Of a stretch of DNA of 18,879 nt, positions 6,655 through 14,035 are shown piece by piece. How positions within the stretch are numbered: the stretch's first letter is position 1; every line of letters begins with the position of its first letter. The stretch comes from Accumulibacter sp. (lineage in GTDB: Bacteria; Pseudomonadota; Gammaproteobacteria; Burkholderiales; Rhodocyclaceae), in the NCBI GenBank assembly GCA_003538495.1, contig DPSD01000150.1, forward strand, positions 1 to 18,879, given 5' to 3'. The notes beneath the pieces are model-generated. The model did not search any database, was not told the DNA's origin, and was given only the letters and a program-made list of their open reading frames with translations. The translations under genes were made by a program, and so were the position numbers.

Positions 6655-9600
6655 ATGTCCGCTACCCTCACCCCCCGCCTTGATATCCTGAGTGGCCCCG
6701 CGCGGCCTGATCTGATTCGCAGCGAAGTGCTCGCTGACCTGTTCGAGGCCAGTGCCCGCCGCGCCCCCGAGCAGGTCGCCCTGATCCACGGATCGCGACA
6801 GCTGCGCTACGGCGAACTCGATGCTGCCGCCGATCGTGCCGCGTCGCGGCTGATCGAGGACGGTGTGCGACCGGGCCAGATCGTCGGCCTGTTCCTGCCG
6901 CGGGGGATTGACCTGCTGGTGATGCAACTGGCGGTCGCCAAGACCGGGGCGGCCTGGCTGCCGAGTGACGCCGACACGCCGGTCGAGCGCATCGCCAGCT
7001 GTCTGGACGATGCCCGGGCGGTGGGCATCGTCAGCTGCGACGAGTTCGCACCGCGCCTGACGACCCTGGGGCGCCCGGTGTGGACCGCCGAAACGCTGCT
7101 TTCTGAAGCTGCCTTTACGCCGCAGCGGCGCCAGGGCGCGGCGCCGCAGCACCCGGCCTACGTGATCTATACCTCGGGGTCTACCGGCCAACCGAAAGGC
7201 ATCCCGATCAGCCAGGGCAGCATCTGTCACTTCCTGCGCAGCGAGAACGCGGTTCTCGGGGTGCGCGCGGACGACCGCGTGTACCAGGGCTTCTCGGTCG
7301 CTTTCGACATGTCTTTCGAAGAGATCTGGATCAGCTATCTGGTCGGCGCGACGCTGTGGATCGCTCCGAAGGAGATCGCCGCCGACCCCGAGGCGCTGCC
7401 CCGGGCGTTGATCGACAACGGCATCACCGTATTGCACGCGGTGCCGACGCTGCTGGCGCTGTTCGCGCACGATGTCCCCGGTCTGCGTCTGATCAACCTC
7501 GGTGGCGAGATGTGCCCGGAAGCGCTGGTGGCGCGCTGGGCGCGGCCGGGCCGGCAACTGTTCAATACCTACGGCCCGACCGAGGCGACCGTTTCCGCCA
7601 GCGTCGCCGAGTTGCATGCCGGCGACCCGGTGACCATCGGCACGCCGCTCCCCAACTACGGTTTGCTGGTGATCGACAGCGAGCCGAGCCGGGGCCTGCG
7701 CCTGCTGGCGCGCGGCGAAACCGGCGAGCTCTGCATCAGCGGGCCGGGAGTCGCCGCTGGCTACCTCGGGCGGCCGGAGCTGACCGCCGAGAAGTTCATC
7801 ACCAACCCGTGGGCGGTCGACCCGGCGGAGGCGCGGATCTACCGGACCGGCGATCTGGCGCGGATCGACGACGATGGTCGGGTGCACTGCCTGGGGCGCG
7901 CCGACGACCAGATCAAGATCCGTGGTTTTCGTGTCGAGTTGGGAGAGATCGAAGCGGTGCTCGCGGAACAGGCGGGCGTCGGCACCGTCGCGGTGCTGCT
8001 GCGCAAGGACGACGGCCTCGACCGGTTGGTCGCTTTCATGGTCGCCGACGGTGACGCCGCGCTGTCGCCGTCGGCGCTGCGGGCGGCGCTCGCCGAGCGT
8101 CTGCCATCCTACATGCTGCCCGACCGCTACGAGACGCTCGCCGAGATGCCGCGCCTGACCTCGGGCAAGATCGACCGTAAGCAACTGAACGCGCTGCCGC
8201 TTGCCGAACTGGCCGGCGCCGAGGGTTCCGAGACGCCGGAAACAGCGGCCGAGAGCGCGCTGTTCGCGGCCCTCGAACGCCTGTTTCCTGGGCAGCCATT
8301 GCGCCGCGACGCCGATTTCTTCGTCGATCTGGGCGGCCACTCGCTGCTCGCTGCACGTCTGGCGTCGGCGCTGCGAGCCGATCCGCGCTACGCGCAGCTG
8401 ACCGTCAGCACCGTTTACCAGCAGCGCACGGTGCGGCGCATTGCGGCGGTGCTCGAGGGCATGCACGCAGCGGCGCCGGCGGCAGCGCCGCGCTGGCAGC
8501 CGTCCCCGGCCTACCGTCGCTGGCGTTGCGGATTGGCGCAGGCGGTCGCGGTGCCGGTGCTGGTGATGCTGCGGATGGCGCACTGGCTGGCGCCGTTCTT
8601 CACTTACCACTACTACACCGGCGACCCCGGCGACTCGATCGCCTTTGCGGTGGCGATGTCCGTGCTGGTGTTTCTGATCGCTACCGCGCTCGAATTCCCG
8701 CTGGCGATCGCCGGCAAGTGGCTGGTCGCCGGGCGCCTCAAGGCCGGACGCTATCCGCTGTGGGGGCTGACCTATTTCCGCTGGTGGCTTGCCGATCGGC
8801 TGCTTGAGATGGCCCCGTCCTACCTTTTTGGCGGCTCGTCGCTGTACGTCTGGTGGCTGCGCGCGCAGGGGGCGCGCATCGGCCGTGACGTGGTGATCGG
8901 CTCGCTGACCCTGCGGGTGCCGGAACTGCTGACGATCGGCGACGGCGTCAGCATCGGCACCGCGGTGAACCTCGAAAACGCACGCGTCCTGCACGGCGAA
9001 CTGCTGCTCGGCCGCGTCGATCTCGAGGCCAACGCCTGCATCGGTTCCTGCGCGGTTATCGAGGGCAATACGCGGGTTGCCGAATGGGCTCATATCGAGG
9101 GCCTGTCCGCGCTGGCCGACGGCGTCAGCGTGCCGCCGCGGCGCGTCTGGTCCGGTTCGCCAGCGCGCGACGTCGGCGCTTTCGACCCGGCGACGCTGCG
9201 CCCACGACCGCAGGCGGGCGCCTGCCGGCTGGCCGGCGAAATGGCCTTCTTCGTGGTCGGCGCGCTGGTGATCGCAACCCTGTTTTTCATGCCGGTCTTC
9301 CCGACCTTCATGTTGATCGACCGCCTCGACGAAGCGCAGTGGCTGCCGTGGTTGCAGGGCGACGAACTGTGGCAGCAGCTGCCTCGCTACTTCGTGTTGG
9401 CACTGCCGGCCAGCGCCGTGCTGATCGTGCTCACCGCGCTGCTGTCGGCGGCCATCCGCTGGAGCGTCCTGCCGCGGTTGAACAGTGGCAGCTGGCCGGT
9501 GCACGGCAATGTCTACTGCGGCAAGTGGCTGGTCAGCCAGATCCAGGAATCCAGCCTGCAGGTGCTGCACGGCGTCTATGCCACTGTTTTTGCGCCGTGG

Positions 9601-10668
9601 TGGTACCGGCTGCTCGGGGCAAAGGTCGGCCGCGATGCGGAGATCTCGACCGCCATGGGGGTGGTGCCCGACATGCTCACCCTCGGTGACGACACTTTCA
9701 TCGCCGATGCGGTGTTGCTCGGCGACGAGGAAATCGACGGCGGCTGGATGAGCATGCAGCCGACGGTGGTGTCACGGCGCAGCTTCGTCGGCAACGGCGC
9801 TTACGTGCCCGACGGCACGACGATCCCTGAGAGCGTGCTGATCGGCGTGCATTCACGGGTACCACCCGGGAGCCTGATGAAGAGTGGCGATACCTGGCTT
9901 GGCAGTCCGCCAATCAACCTGCCGGCGCGCGAGAACGTCAGCGGCCATCCGGACTCGCTGACCTTTCGTCCGTCGCTGCTGCGCCGGCTGGGACGAGGGC
10001 TGGTCGAGGCTTTCCGGGTCGTCGCGCCGCACGCGCTGGTGATCGCCGCGGGTTACACCATCGTGCTGGACGTAATGCCTGACGCAGGCGCTGGCGACTG
10101 GGGCCTGGTGGTGTGGAAGCTGGCTGTGGCGGGGGTGCTTTTCGGCTTTGGCAGCTTTCTCTTCGTGGTCCTTTTCAAGTGGTCGCTGCTCGGTCGCTAC
10201 CACCAGCGCGCGGTGCCGATGTGGACGCCATTCGTGTGGCTGTCCGAAGCCGCGACCAGCCTTCATGAGGGGATTTCCGTTCCGTACCTGCTGAGCTACC
10301 TGCGCGGCACGCCGTGGCTGCCGGTCGCTTTCCGCCTGCTCGGCTGTCGCATCGGGCAGGGTGTCTACCTGGACACCACCGACATTACCGAATTCGATTG
10401 CGTCAGCATTGGCGAGCACAGCGAACTGAATGCCCTGGCCTGCCCGCAGACGCATCTCTTCGAAGACCGGGTGATGAAGATCGACGAGGTGCGGATCGGC
10501 GCGCGGGTGAACATCGGGCCGCGTAGCACGGTGCTCTACGGCGCCGTCGTTGGCGACGACGCGCGGCTGGGCCCGCTGACCCTGGTGATGAAGGGCGAGA
10601 GCATGCCGCCGGGGAGCTCCTGGTCGGGCTGCCCGGCCGCACCGAGCCGGTTCCGAGCGGGTGCCTGA
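6655..10668 (+). CDS. Pls/PosA-family nonribosomal peptide synthetase (A-T-six TM-three LbH)
   Basis: The 1337-residue protein opens with an adenylation domain: A3 YTSGSTGQPKG (172-182), A5 NTYGPTE (304-310), A7 YRTGDL (396-401) and the A10 lysine in SGKIDRKQL (Lys505). Next is a carrier domain with GGHSLL and the pantetheine-accepting Ser563. The rest has no condensation or thioesterase domain. Instead it has six predicted membrane segments in three pairs (near 625-690, 861-940 and 1120-1175) and three hexapeptide-repeat, left-handed beta-helix-like domains (about 735-845, 985-1100 and 1229-1335). That plan matches the family of epsilon-poly-lysine synthetase Pls (about 1319 residues), where the membrane part joins one amino acid to itself. 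A basic amino acid polymer is the likeliest product, but the substrate is unproven. No strong Shine-Dalgarno sequence precedes the ATG. Confidence 0.9.
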   Translation: MSATLTPRLDILSGPARPDLIRSEVLADLFEASARRAPEQVALIHGSRQLRYGELDAAADRAASRLIEDGVRPGQIVGLFLPRGIDLLVMQLAVAKTGAAWLPSDADTPVERIASCLDDARAVGIVSCDEFAPRLTTLGRPVWTAETLLSEAAFTPQRRQGAAPQHPAYVIYTSGSTGQPKGIPISQGSICHFLRSENAVLGVRADDRVYQGFSVAFDMSFEEIWISYLVGATLWIAPKEIAADPEALPRALIDNGITVLHAVPTLLALFAHDVPGLRLINLGGEMCPEALVARWARPGRQLFNTYGPTEATVSASVAELHAGDPVTIGTPLPNYGLLVIDSEPSRGLRLLARGETGELCISGPGVAAGYLGRPELTAEKFITNPWAVDPAEARIYRTGDLARIDDDGRVHCLGRADDQIKIRGFRVELGEIEAVLAEQAGVGTVAVLLRKDDGLDRLVAFMVADGDAALSPSALRAALAERLPSYMLPDRYETLAEMPRLTSGKIDRKQLNALPLAELAGAEGSETPETAAESALFAALERLFPGQPLRRDADFFVDLGGHSLLAARLASALRADPRYAQLTVSTVYQQRTVRRIAAVLEGMHAAAPAAAPRWQPSPAYRRWRCGLAQAVAVPVLVMLRMAHWLAPFFTYHYYTGDPGDSIAFAVAMSVLVFLIATALEFPLAIAGKWLVAGRLKAGRYPLWGLTYFRWWLADRLLEMAPSYLFGGSSLYVWWLRAQGARIGRDVVIGSLTLRVPELLTIGDGVSIGTAVNLENARVLHGELLLGRVDLEANACIGSCAVIEGNTRVAEWAHIEGLSALADGVSVPPRRVWSGSPARDVGAFDPATLRPRPQAGACRLAGEMAFFVVGALVIATLFFMPVFPTFMLIDRLDEAQWLPWLQGDELWQQLPRYFVLALPASAVLIVLTALLSAAIRWSVLPRLNSGSWPVHGNVYCGKWLVSQIQESSLQVLHGVYATVFAPWWYRLLGAKVGRDAEISTAMGVVPDMLTLGDDTFIADAVLLGDEEIDGGWMSMQPTVVSRRSFVGNGAYVPDGTTIPESVLIGVHSRVPPGSLMKSGDTWLGSPPINLPARENVSGHPDSLTFRPSLLRRLGRGLVEAFRVVAPHALVIAAGYTIVLDVMPDAGAGDWGLVVWKLAVAGVLFGFGSFLFVVLFKWSLLGRYHQRAVPMWTPFVWLSEAATSLHEGISVPYLLSYLRGTPWLPVAFRLLGCRIGQGVYLDTTDITEFDCVSIGEHSELNALACPQTHLFEDRVMKIDEVRIGARVNIGPRSTVLYGAVVGDDARLGPLTLVMKGESMPPGSSWSGCPAAPSRFRAGA

Positions 10669-11311
10669 GCGCCCGCCGGCGGCGCTGGCCAGCGCCGACG
10701 CCGATGCGCTGGCGCCTCCGGCGGCCATGATCCCGGTTCCGCTGTGGCCGTGCGCGGTCTACGACCAGGCGCGGCTGCTGGTGTTCGGCGTGCCGCTGCC
10801 GCCGGACACGCCACGTGAGCGGGCGCGCCTGCAATTGCGGCGGGTGCTGCGGGCCGTACTCGCGGCGCGGCTGGCCCTGGCTCCGGAGCAGCTGATGCTG
10901 CCTCGCCAGCCCGGCCGTAGACCACGCCTGGCGCCGCCCCACGACGGCATCGGCTTGTCGCTGGCGCATGCGCCGGGGCTGTCGCTGCTGGCCATCCACC
11001 TTGACGGTCCGGTCGGAATCGATCTGCTGCGCACGGCCGCGCTGCCGGCCGATTGGCAGCAGCTGGCGCGCGATTACCTCGGCCCGGCGCGCACGCGGCA
11101 ACTCGCCGCACTGCCGCCGGAGCACGCTGCCCCTGCCTTCGCAGGTCATTGGGTGGCGCTGGAAGCCTTGCTGAAGTGCCACGGGCAGCCCCTGGCCGAG
11201 TGGCGAGACGAGACCGAAAGACGGCTCGCGGCGTGCGTTCTCCGTCCACTGGCATTGCCGGGCGATTGGCTCGGAAGCGTGGTGCTGCCTGGCTCTGGCG
11301 GCTTCGGCTAG
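10661..11311 (+). CDS. 4'-phosphopantetheinyl transferase, Sfp type
   Basis: The 216-residue product carries the two family signatures: VGID (residues 118-121) and W164-V-A-L-E168-A-L-L-K172, equivalent to WxxKExxxK. Such enzymes move phosphopantetheine from CoA onto the serine of a carrier domain, here most likely Ser563 of the synthetase just upstream. The GTG start overlaps the synthetase stop by 8 bases, so the two are probably co-translated. An in-frame ATG at 10727 would give a 194-residue protein and cannot be excluded. Two oddities are visible: the second acidic metal ligand after GID is leucine (GIDLL rather than GIDxE), and the usual lysine before Glu168 is also leucine. The remaining key residues are kept, so it is probably active. 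Confidence 0.82.
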   Translation: MPERPPAALASADADALAPPAAMIPVPLWPCAVYDQARLLVFGVPLPPDTPRERARLQLRRVLRAVLAARLALAPEQLMLPRQPGRRPRLAPPHDGIGLSLAHAPGLSLLAIHLDGPVGIDLLRTAALPADWQQLARDYLGPARTRQLAALPPEHAAPAFAGHWVALEALLKCHGQPLAEWRDETERRLAACVLRPLALPGDWLGSVVLPGSGGFG

Positions 11312-11313
11312 GC

Positions 11314-11328
11314 GCCGCTTCGGGCGGC
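11314..11328 (+). terminator. Small hairpin just after the transferase stop
   Basis: GCCGC and GCGGC pair around TTCGG three bases past the stop codon. The stem is only 5 bp and no T-run follows, so it is at best a weak or Rho-dependent end. Confidence 0.25.
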
Positions 11329-11377
11329 AGGCAGCCCGGGGCGCTGCATCCGCCGCTGGCGGTGTCGCGTATCGCAT

Positions 11378-11491
11378 GTTGCAGGGTCCACCCCGATGCT
11401 CAGGCGGCAAGGGACGTGCATCGGACCCGCAGCAGGCTAGGCGCACGCGCCGGCCGGTTGCTGGCAAGCAGCCAGCAGACCACCGGCCGGC
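11378..11491 (+). ncRNA. Structured leader with two long hairpins, family unknown
   Basis: Hairpin I: GTTGC (11378), GGGT (11384) and CCGATGC (11393) pair in order with GCATCGG (11418), ACCC (11425) and GCAGC (11429), giving 16 pairs with one G-T and two bulges. Hairpin II: GCCGGCCGGT (11449-11458) pairs perfectly with ACCGGCCGGC (11482-11491), and TGCTGG (11459-11464) with CCAGCA (11472-11477) inside it. With the terminator-like hairpin that follows, the order resembles a 5' leader with attenuation. No known riboswitch consensus was recognised. Confidence 0.4.
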
Positions 11492-11503
11492 AAGCGCATT
11501 CCG

Positions 11504-11520
11504 GGGCCGAAAGCCCTTTT
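11504..11520 (+). terminator. Terminator-like hairpin in the leader
   Basis: GGGC, loop CGAAA, GCCC, then TTTT. The stem is short, but it has the T-run of an intrinsic terminator and ends ten bases before the Shine-Dalgarno sequence of the next gene. It could end the synthetase operon transcript or act as an attenuator for the PEP-CTERM-like gene. Confidence 0.4.
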
Positions 11521-11529
11521 CCTCACCGC

Positions 11530-11535
11530 AGGAGG
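11530..11535 (+). promoter_or_regulatory. Ribosome binding site that fixes the PEP-CTERM-like start
   Basis: AGGAGG lies 8 bases before ATG 11544 and is a full match to the anti-Shine-Dalgarno core. It is the best ribosome site in the window and rules out the earlier in-frame start near 11376. Confidence 0.75.
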
Positions 11536-11543
11536 TGCCAGCG

Positions 11544-12311
11544 ATGATCACACGCGAATCGAAACCCCGGCCGGCTGCGCAAAGCGCCGGCCAACCCCGA
11601 GCCAGGCGGCGAAGGTGCCGGGCGCGCGCGCTGGCGGTGGCCGCGATCGCTGGCACGATCGCGCTCGCCGGCGTTCACGACGATGCCCGGGCGACGCTGC
11701 TCAGCATCGACACCAGCGCACTTGCCGGCGTGCTGGCGCGGCTCGACTTTTCGATCATCGATGGGGACGCCGAGTTCGGCAACAACAGCTTCACGATCAC
11801 CTCGATCACCACCAACGGCTCGCTCGGGGCGGCCGATTGCAGTCTCGGCTGCGTCGGTGGCCCACCGTTTACGATCAGCGATGCGCTCGGTCTGGGGCAG
11901 TTCGTGCAGGACCTGACGCTGGCCACCACACTGTCGTTCGAGTTTACTTTCACCAGCAACTACGCCGGCAGTGGCGCGCCCGATCGAAGCGCGCTGTTGC
12001 TGCTCGACGCGGCGAGCAATTTCAGCCTGCTCGATACCGATCTTGACTTTCCGAGTGCCCCGGTACCCGTCCAGGATGCCCTGCTGGTCGTCGATCATGC
12101 TCCCGGCGCCGGGATCCGGATCGCCACGGCGTCGAATCCGAGCGTCCCGATCGCTGTCGCGGAACCAGACGCAGCGGCGCTGGTAGCGCTCGGGCTGGTG
12201 CTGCTCGGCGACCTCAGCATCCGCCGCCGCCGTGCCCGCGTATCCACCGCTACAGCGGCTGTGCCGCAGGGCAGTCGCTGGCCATCGACCGACAGCTCAC
12301 GGGGAGAATGA
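11544..12311 (+). CDS. Secreted protein with atypical PEP-CTERM-like C-terminus
   Basis: The 255-residue product begins with an arginine-rich segment and a hydrophobic signal (ARALAVAAIAGTIALAG), cleaved near DARA. The middle is a low-charge, Ser/Thr/Asn-rich beta-type region beginning LLSIDTSALAG, typical of PEP-CTERM exopolymer-associated proteins. The C-terminus has the tripartite sorting pattern: a short motif VAEP (205-208), a hydrophobic helix ALVALGLVLLGDL and an arginine cluster RRRR (227-230). In the standard signal the motif is VPEP and the protein ends soon after the arginines. Here the first proline is alanine, and about 25 further residues follow. It may be a divergent exosortase substrate or one whose signal has decayed. 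Its stop region overlaps the next gene's start region, so the two are probably co-transcribed. Confidence 0.7.
   Translation: MITRESKPRPAAQSAGQPRARRRRCRARALAVAAIAGTIALAGVHDDARATLLSIDTSALAGVLARLDFSIIDGDAEFGNNSFTITSITTNGSLGAADCSLGCVGGPPFTISDALGLGQFVQDLTLATTLSFEFTFTSNYAGSGAPDRSALLLLDAASNFSLLDTDLDFPSAPVPVQDALLVVDHAPGAGIRIATASNPSVPIAVAEPDAAALVALGLVLLGDLSIRRRRARVSTATAAVPQGSRWPSTDSSRGE
12302..12307 (+). promoter_or_regulatory. Ribosome binding site that decides the DUF4331 start
   Basis: GGGAGA lies immediately before one ATG (12308) and 6 bases before a second in-frame ATG (12314). Only the second has a workable spacing, so I start the gene at 12314. Confidence 0.55.
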
Positions 12312-12313
12312 AA

Positions 12314-13939
12314 ATGAACACATCTGCTGGATCGATCAGCCGTTTCACGGCGGCTCTGCTGCTCGCCGCCGCGTGCTTTGCCTTGCCGTCGCCGCAGGCG
12401 TTCGCTGCCAACCATCGCGAAGCGCCGCTGACCGCGCTGGACCACAAGGCCGATATCACCGACTGGTTCGCTTTCGTCAGCTACGACGACCCAACGAAAG
12501 TGACCATGATTCTCAACACCGATCCCTTGCTGGAGCCGGCGAATGGCCCCAACTACCATCCCTTCGATCCCGAGATCGCGTACGAGATGAAGGTCGACAA
12601 CAATCACGACGCACAGGAAGACGTCAGGATCGTCTTCCGATTCCAGTCCGAAACGCGGCTACCCGGCGTGTTTACCGGCTTCGTCGGCGCCGGCAGCGGG
12701 ATCGCCGCGCCGGCCAATTCACCGGCACCGGTTGCCGCCGGGACGCCGATCGTCCCGCCGGCGATCACCGCCCTGGACGGTCCCGGGTCCGCCGGCCTGA
12801 GTCTGCGACAGAGCTATACAGTGACCATTCAGAAGCGCAGCGGCAGCGTCTGGCAGACGGTGTTCTCCAGCGGCAGCCAGAAGCTGTACGCGGTGCCAGC
12901 CAACGTCGGGCCGCGCACGATGCCCGACTACCCGTACCTCGCGCGGCAGGGCATCTACAATCTCGGCGGCGGCGTCAGGGTCTTCGCCGGGACCGTCGAC
13001 GATCCGTTCTACATCGATCTCGGGGCTGCCTTCGACACCCTCAACTTCCGCCCCGGCGCGTTCGCCAGCGGCGTCCCGGCGGTGCTCACCAACGATCAGG
13101 ACGCGGTCGGCAGCGACAACTTCGCGCCCGACTCGGTCGCCGGCTACAACGTCAACAGCATTGCCATCGAATTGCCGATTGGCATGCTCACCAGCGACGG
13201 CGCCAGCCACCCGGCCAGCGACGCGAAGGCGGTGATCGGCACCTACGCCACCACCTCGAGGCCGCGCATCAAGGTGCAGCCGACGACTCCGGGCGGCAAG
13301 CCGTCCCTGTCGACCAACTTCGTGCAGATTCAGCGGATGGGCAACCCACTGATCAACGAACTGCTGATCGGCACTGGCGACAAAGACAAGTTCAGCATGG
13401 CCGAGCCGAAGAATGACAGCCAGTTTGCCAGTTACCTGCTCGATCCGCTGCTCGCCCGCGTGATCAACGCCGCCTACGCGGGCGCAGTGCCCATCCCGGC
13501 GGCCCCGCGCGTCGATCTGTTGCCGCTGGTGACCTACGCAGCGCCAATTTGCCCCGGGTGCACGCCGGCACAGGCCGGACCCGTGGCCGACCTGTTGCGG
13601 CTGAACACCGGCATTCCGCCTACAGCCCAGGCCAGCCGCAAGCGCCTGGCGGTCCTGGCCGGCGACCTTGGCGGCTTCCCCAACGGCCGTCGGGTCTCCG
13701 ACGACGTGACCGACATCGCGGCGCGGGTGGTCGTCGGCGTACTCAAGCCGGCGTTCAACGTCTTCCCGAACAACCGCATCGGCGACGGCGTCAACAGCAA
13801 CGACGTGCCCTACCAGGAGACCTTCCCCTACGTGGCCTTTGCCCAGAGCGGGCGCGACAGTCGCCATCAGAAACCCGGTACGCCGGGCTGCGTGGCGCCG
13901 ACGTCGCCCTTCGTACCGGTGCTCTGCCCGCAGAACTGA
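12314..13939 (+). CDS. DUF4331 family exported protein
   Basis: The 541-residue protein has a signal peptide (hydrophobic FTAALLLAAACFALP, cut near AFA). The mature form begins ANHREAPLTALDHKADITDW, the conserved DUF4331 opening (the family shows HREAP followed by a D-x-TD-W/F motif). The domain spans most of the chain, with FDPEIAYEMKVDNNHD and NFRPGAF among the recognisable parts. The C-terminal third has a CPGC pair (about residue 414) and two further cysteines close to the end, which could form disulfides or bind metal. DUF4331 has no assigned function; members are secreted or periplasmic and often sit near HupE-like and TPR genes, as here. An ATG two codons earlier overlaps the previous stop (ATGA) but is too close to the ribosome site. 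Confidence 0.85.
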   Translation: MNTSAGSISRFTAALLLAAACFALPSPQAFAANHREAPLTALDHKADITDWFAFVSYDDPTKVTMILNTDPLLEPANGPNYHPFDPEIAYEMKVDNNHDAQEDVRIVFRFQSETRLPGVFTGFVGAGSGIAAPANSPAPVAAGTPIVPPAITALDGPGSAGLSLRQSYTVTIQKRSGSVWQTVFSSGSQKLYAVPANVGPRTMPDYPYLARQGIYNLGGGVRVFAGTVDDPFYIDLGAAFDTLNFRPGAFASGVPAVLTNDQDAVGSDNFAPDSVAGYNVNSIAIELPIGMLTSDGASHPASDAKAVIGTYATTSRPRIKVQPTTPGGKPSLSTNFVQIQRMGNPLINELLIGTGDKDKFSMAEPKNDSQFASYLLDPLLARVINAAYAGAVPIPAAPRVDLLPLVTYAAPICPGCTPAQAGPVADLLRLNTGIPPTAQASRKRLAVLAGDLGGFPNGRRVSDDVTDIAARVVVGVLKPAFNVFPNNRIGDGVNSNDVPYQETFPYVAFAQSGRDSRHQKPGTPGCVAPTSPFVPVLCPQN

Positions 13940-13951
13940 GCGCCGGTCACA

Positions 13952-13988
13952 CCCGCCCCTGGCTCCGGCCGAGCGACCGGGGGGCGGG
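13952..13988 (+). terminator. GC-rich hairpin after the DUF4331 gene
   Basis: CCCGCCCC (13952-13959) is perfectly complementary to GGGGCGGG (13981-13988), with CCGG pairs possible inside the loop. It starts 12 bases after the stop codon. No T-run follows, so it may reduce rather than stop transcription into the TPR gene. Confidence 0.4.
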
Positions 13989-14035
13989 CGGCCAGCGTGC
14001 CGGCGGCCGATCAGTGCGTACGCGCGAGGACGACG

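Noticed and set aside
6619..9570. Very long open frame (about 983 codons) on the minus strand opposite the synthetase gene
   Set aside because: Its translation is arginine, glutamine and alanine-rich without domains, as expected from the antisense of GC-rich coding DNA. The plus strand encodes clear adenylation and carrier motifs.
11378..11433. Cyclic-di-GMP (GEMM) riboswitch
   Set aside because: A GGGACG string is present, but the conserved GCAAACC segment, the tetraloop-receptor pair and the second stem of that class are not.
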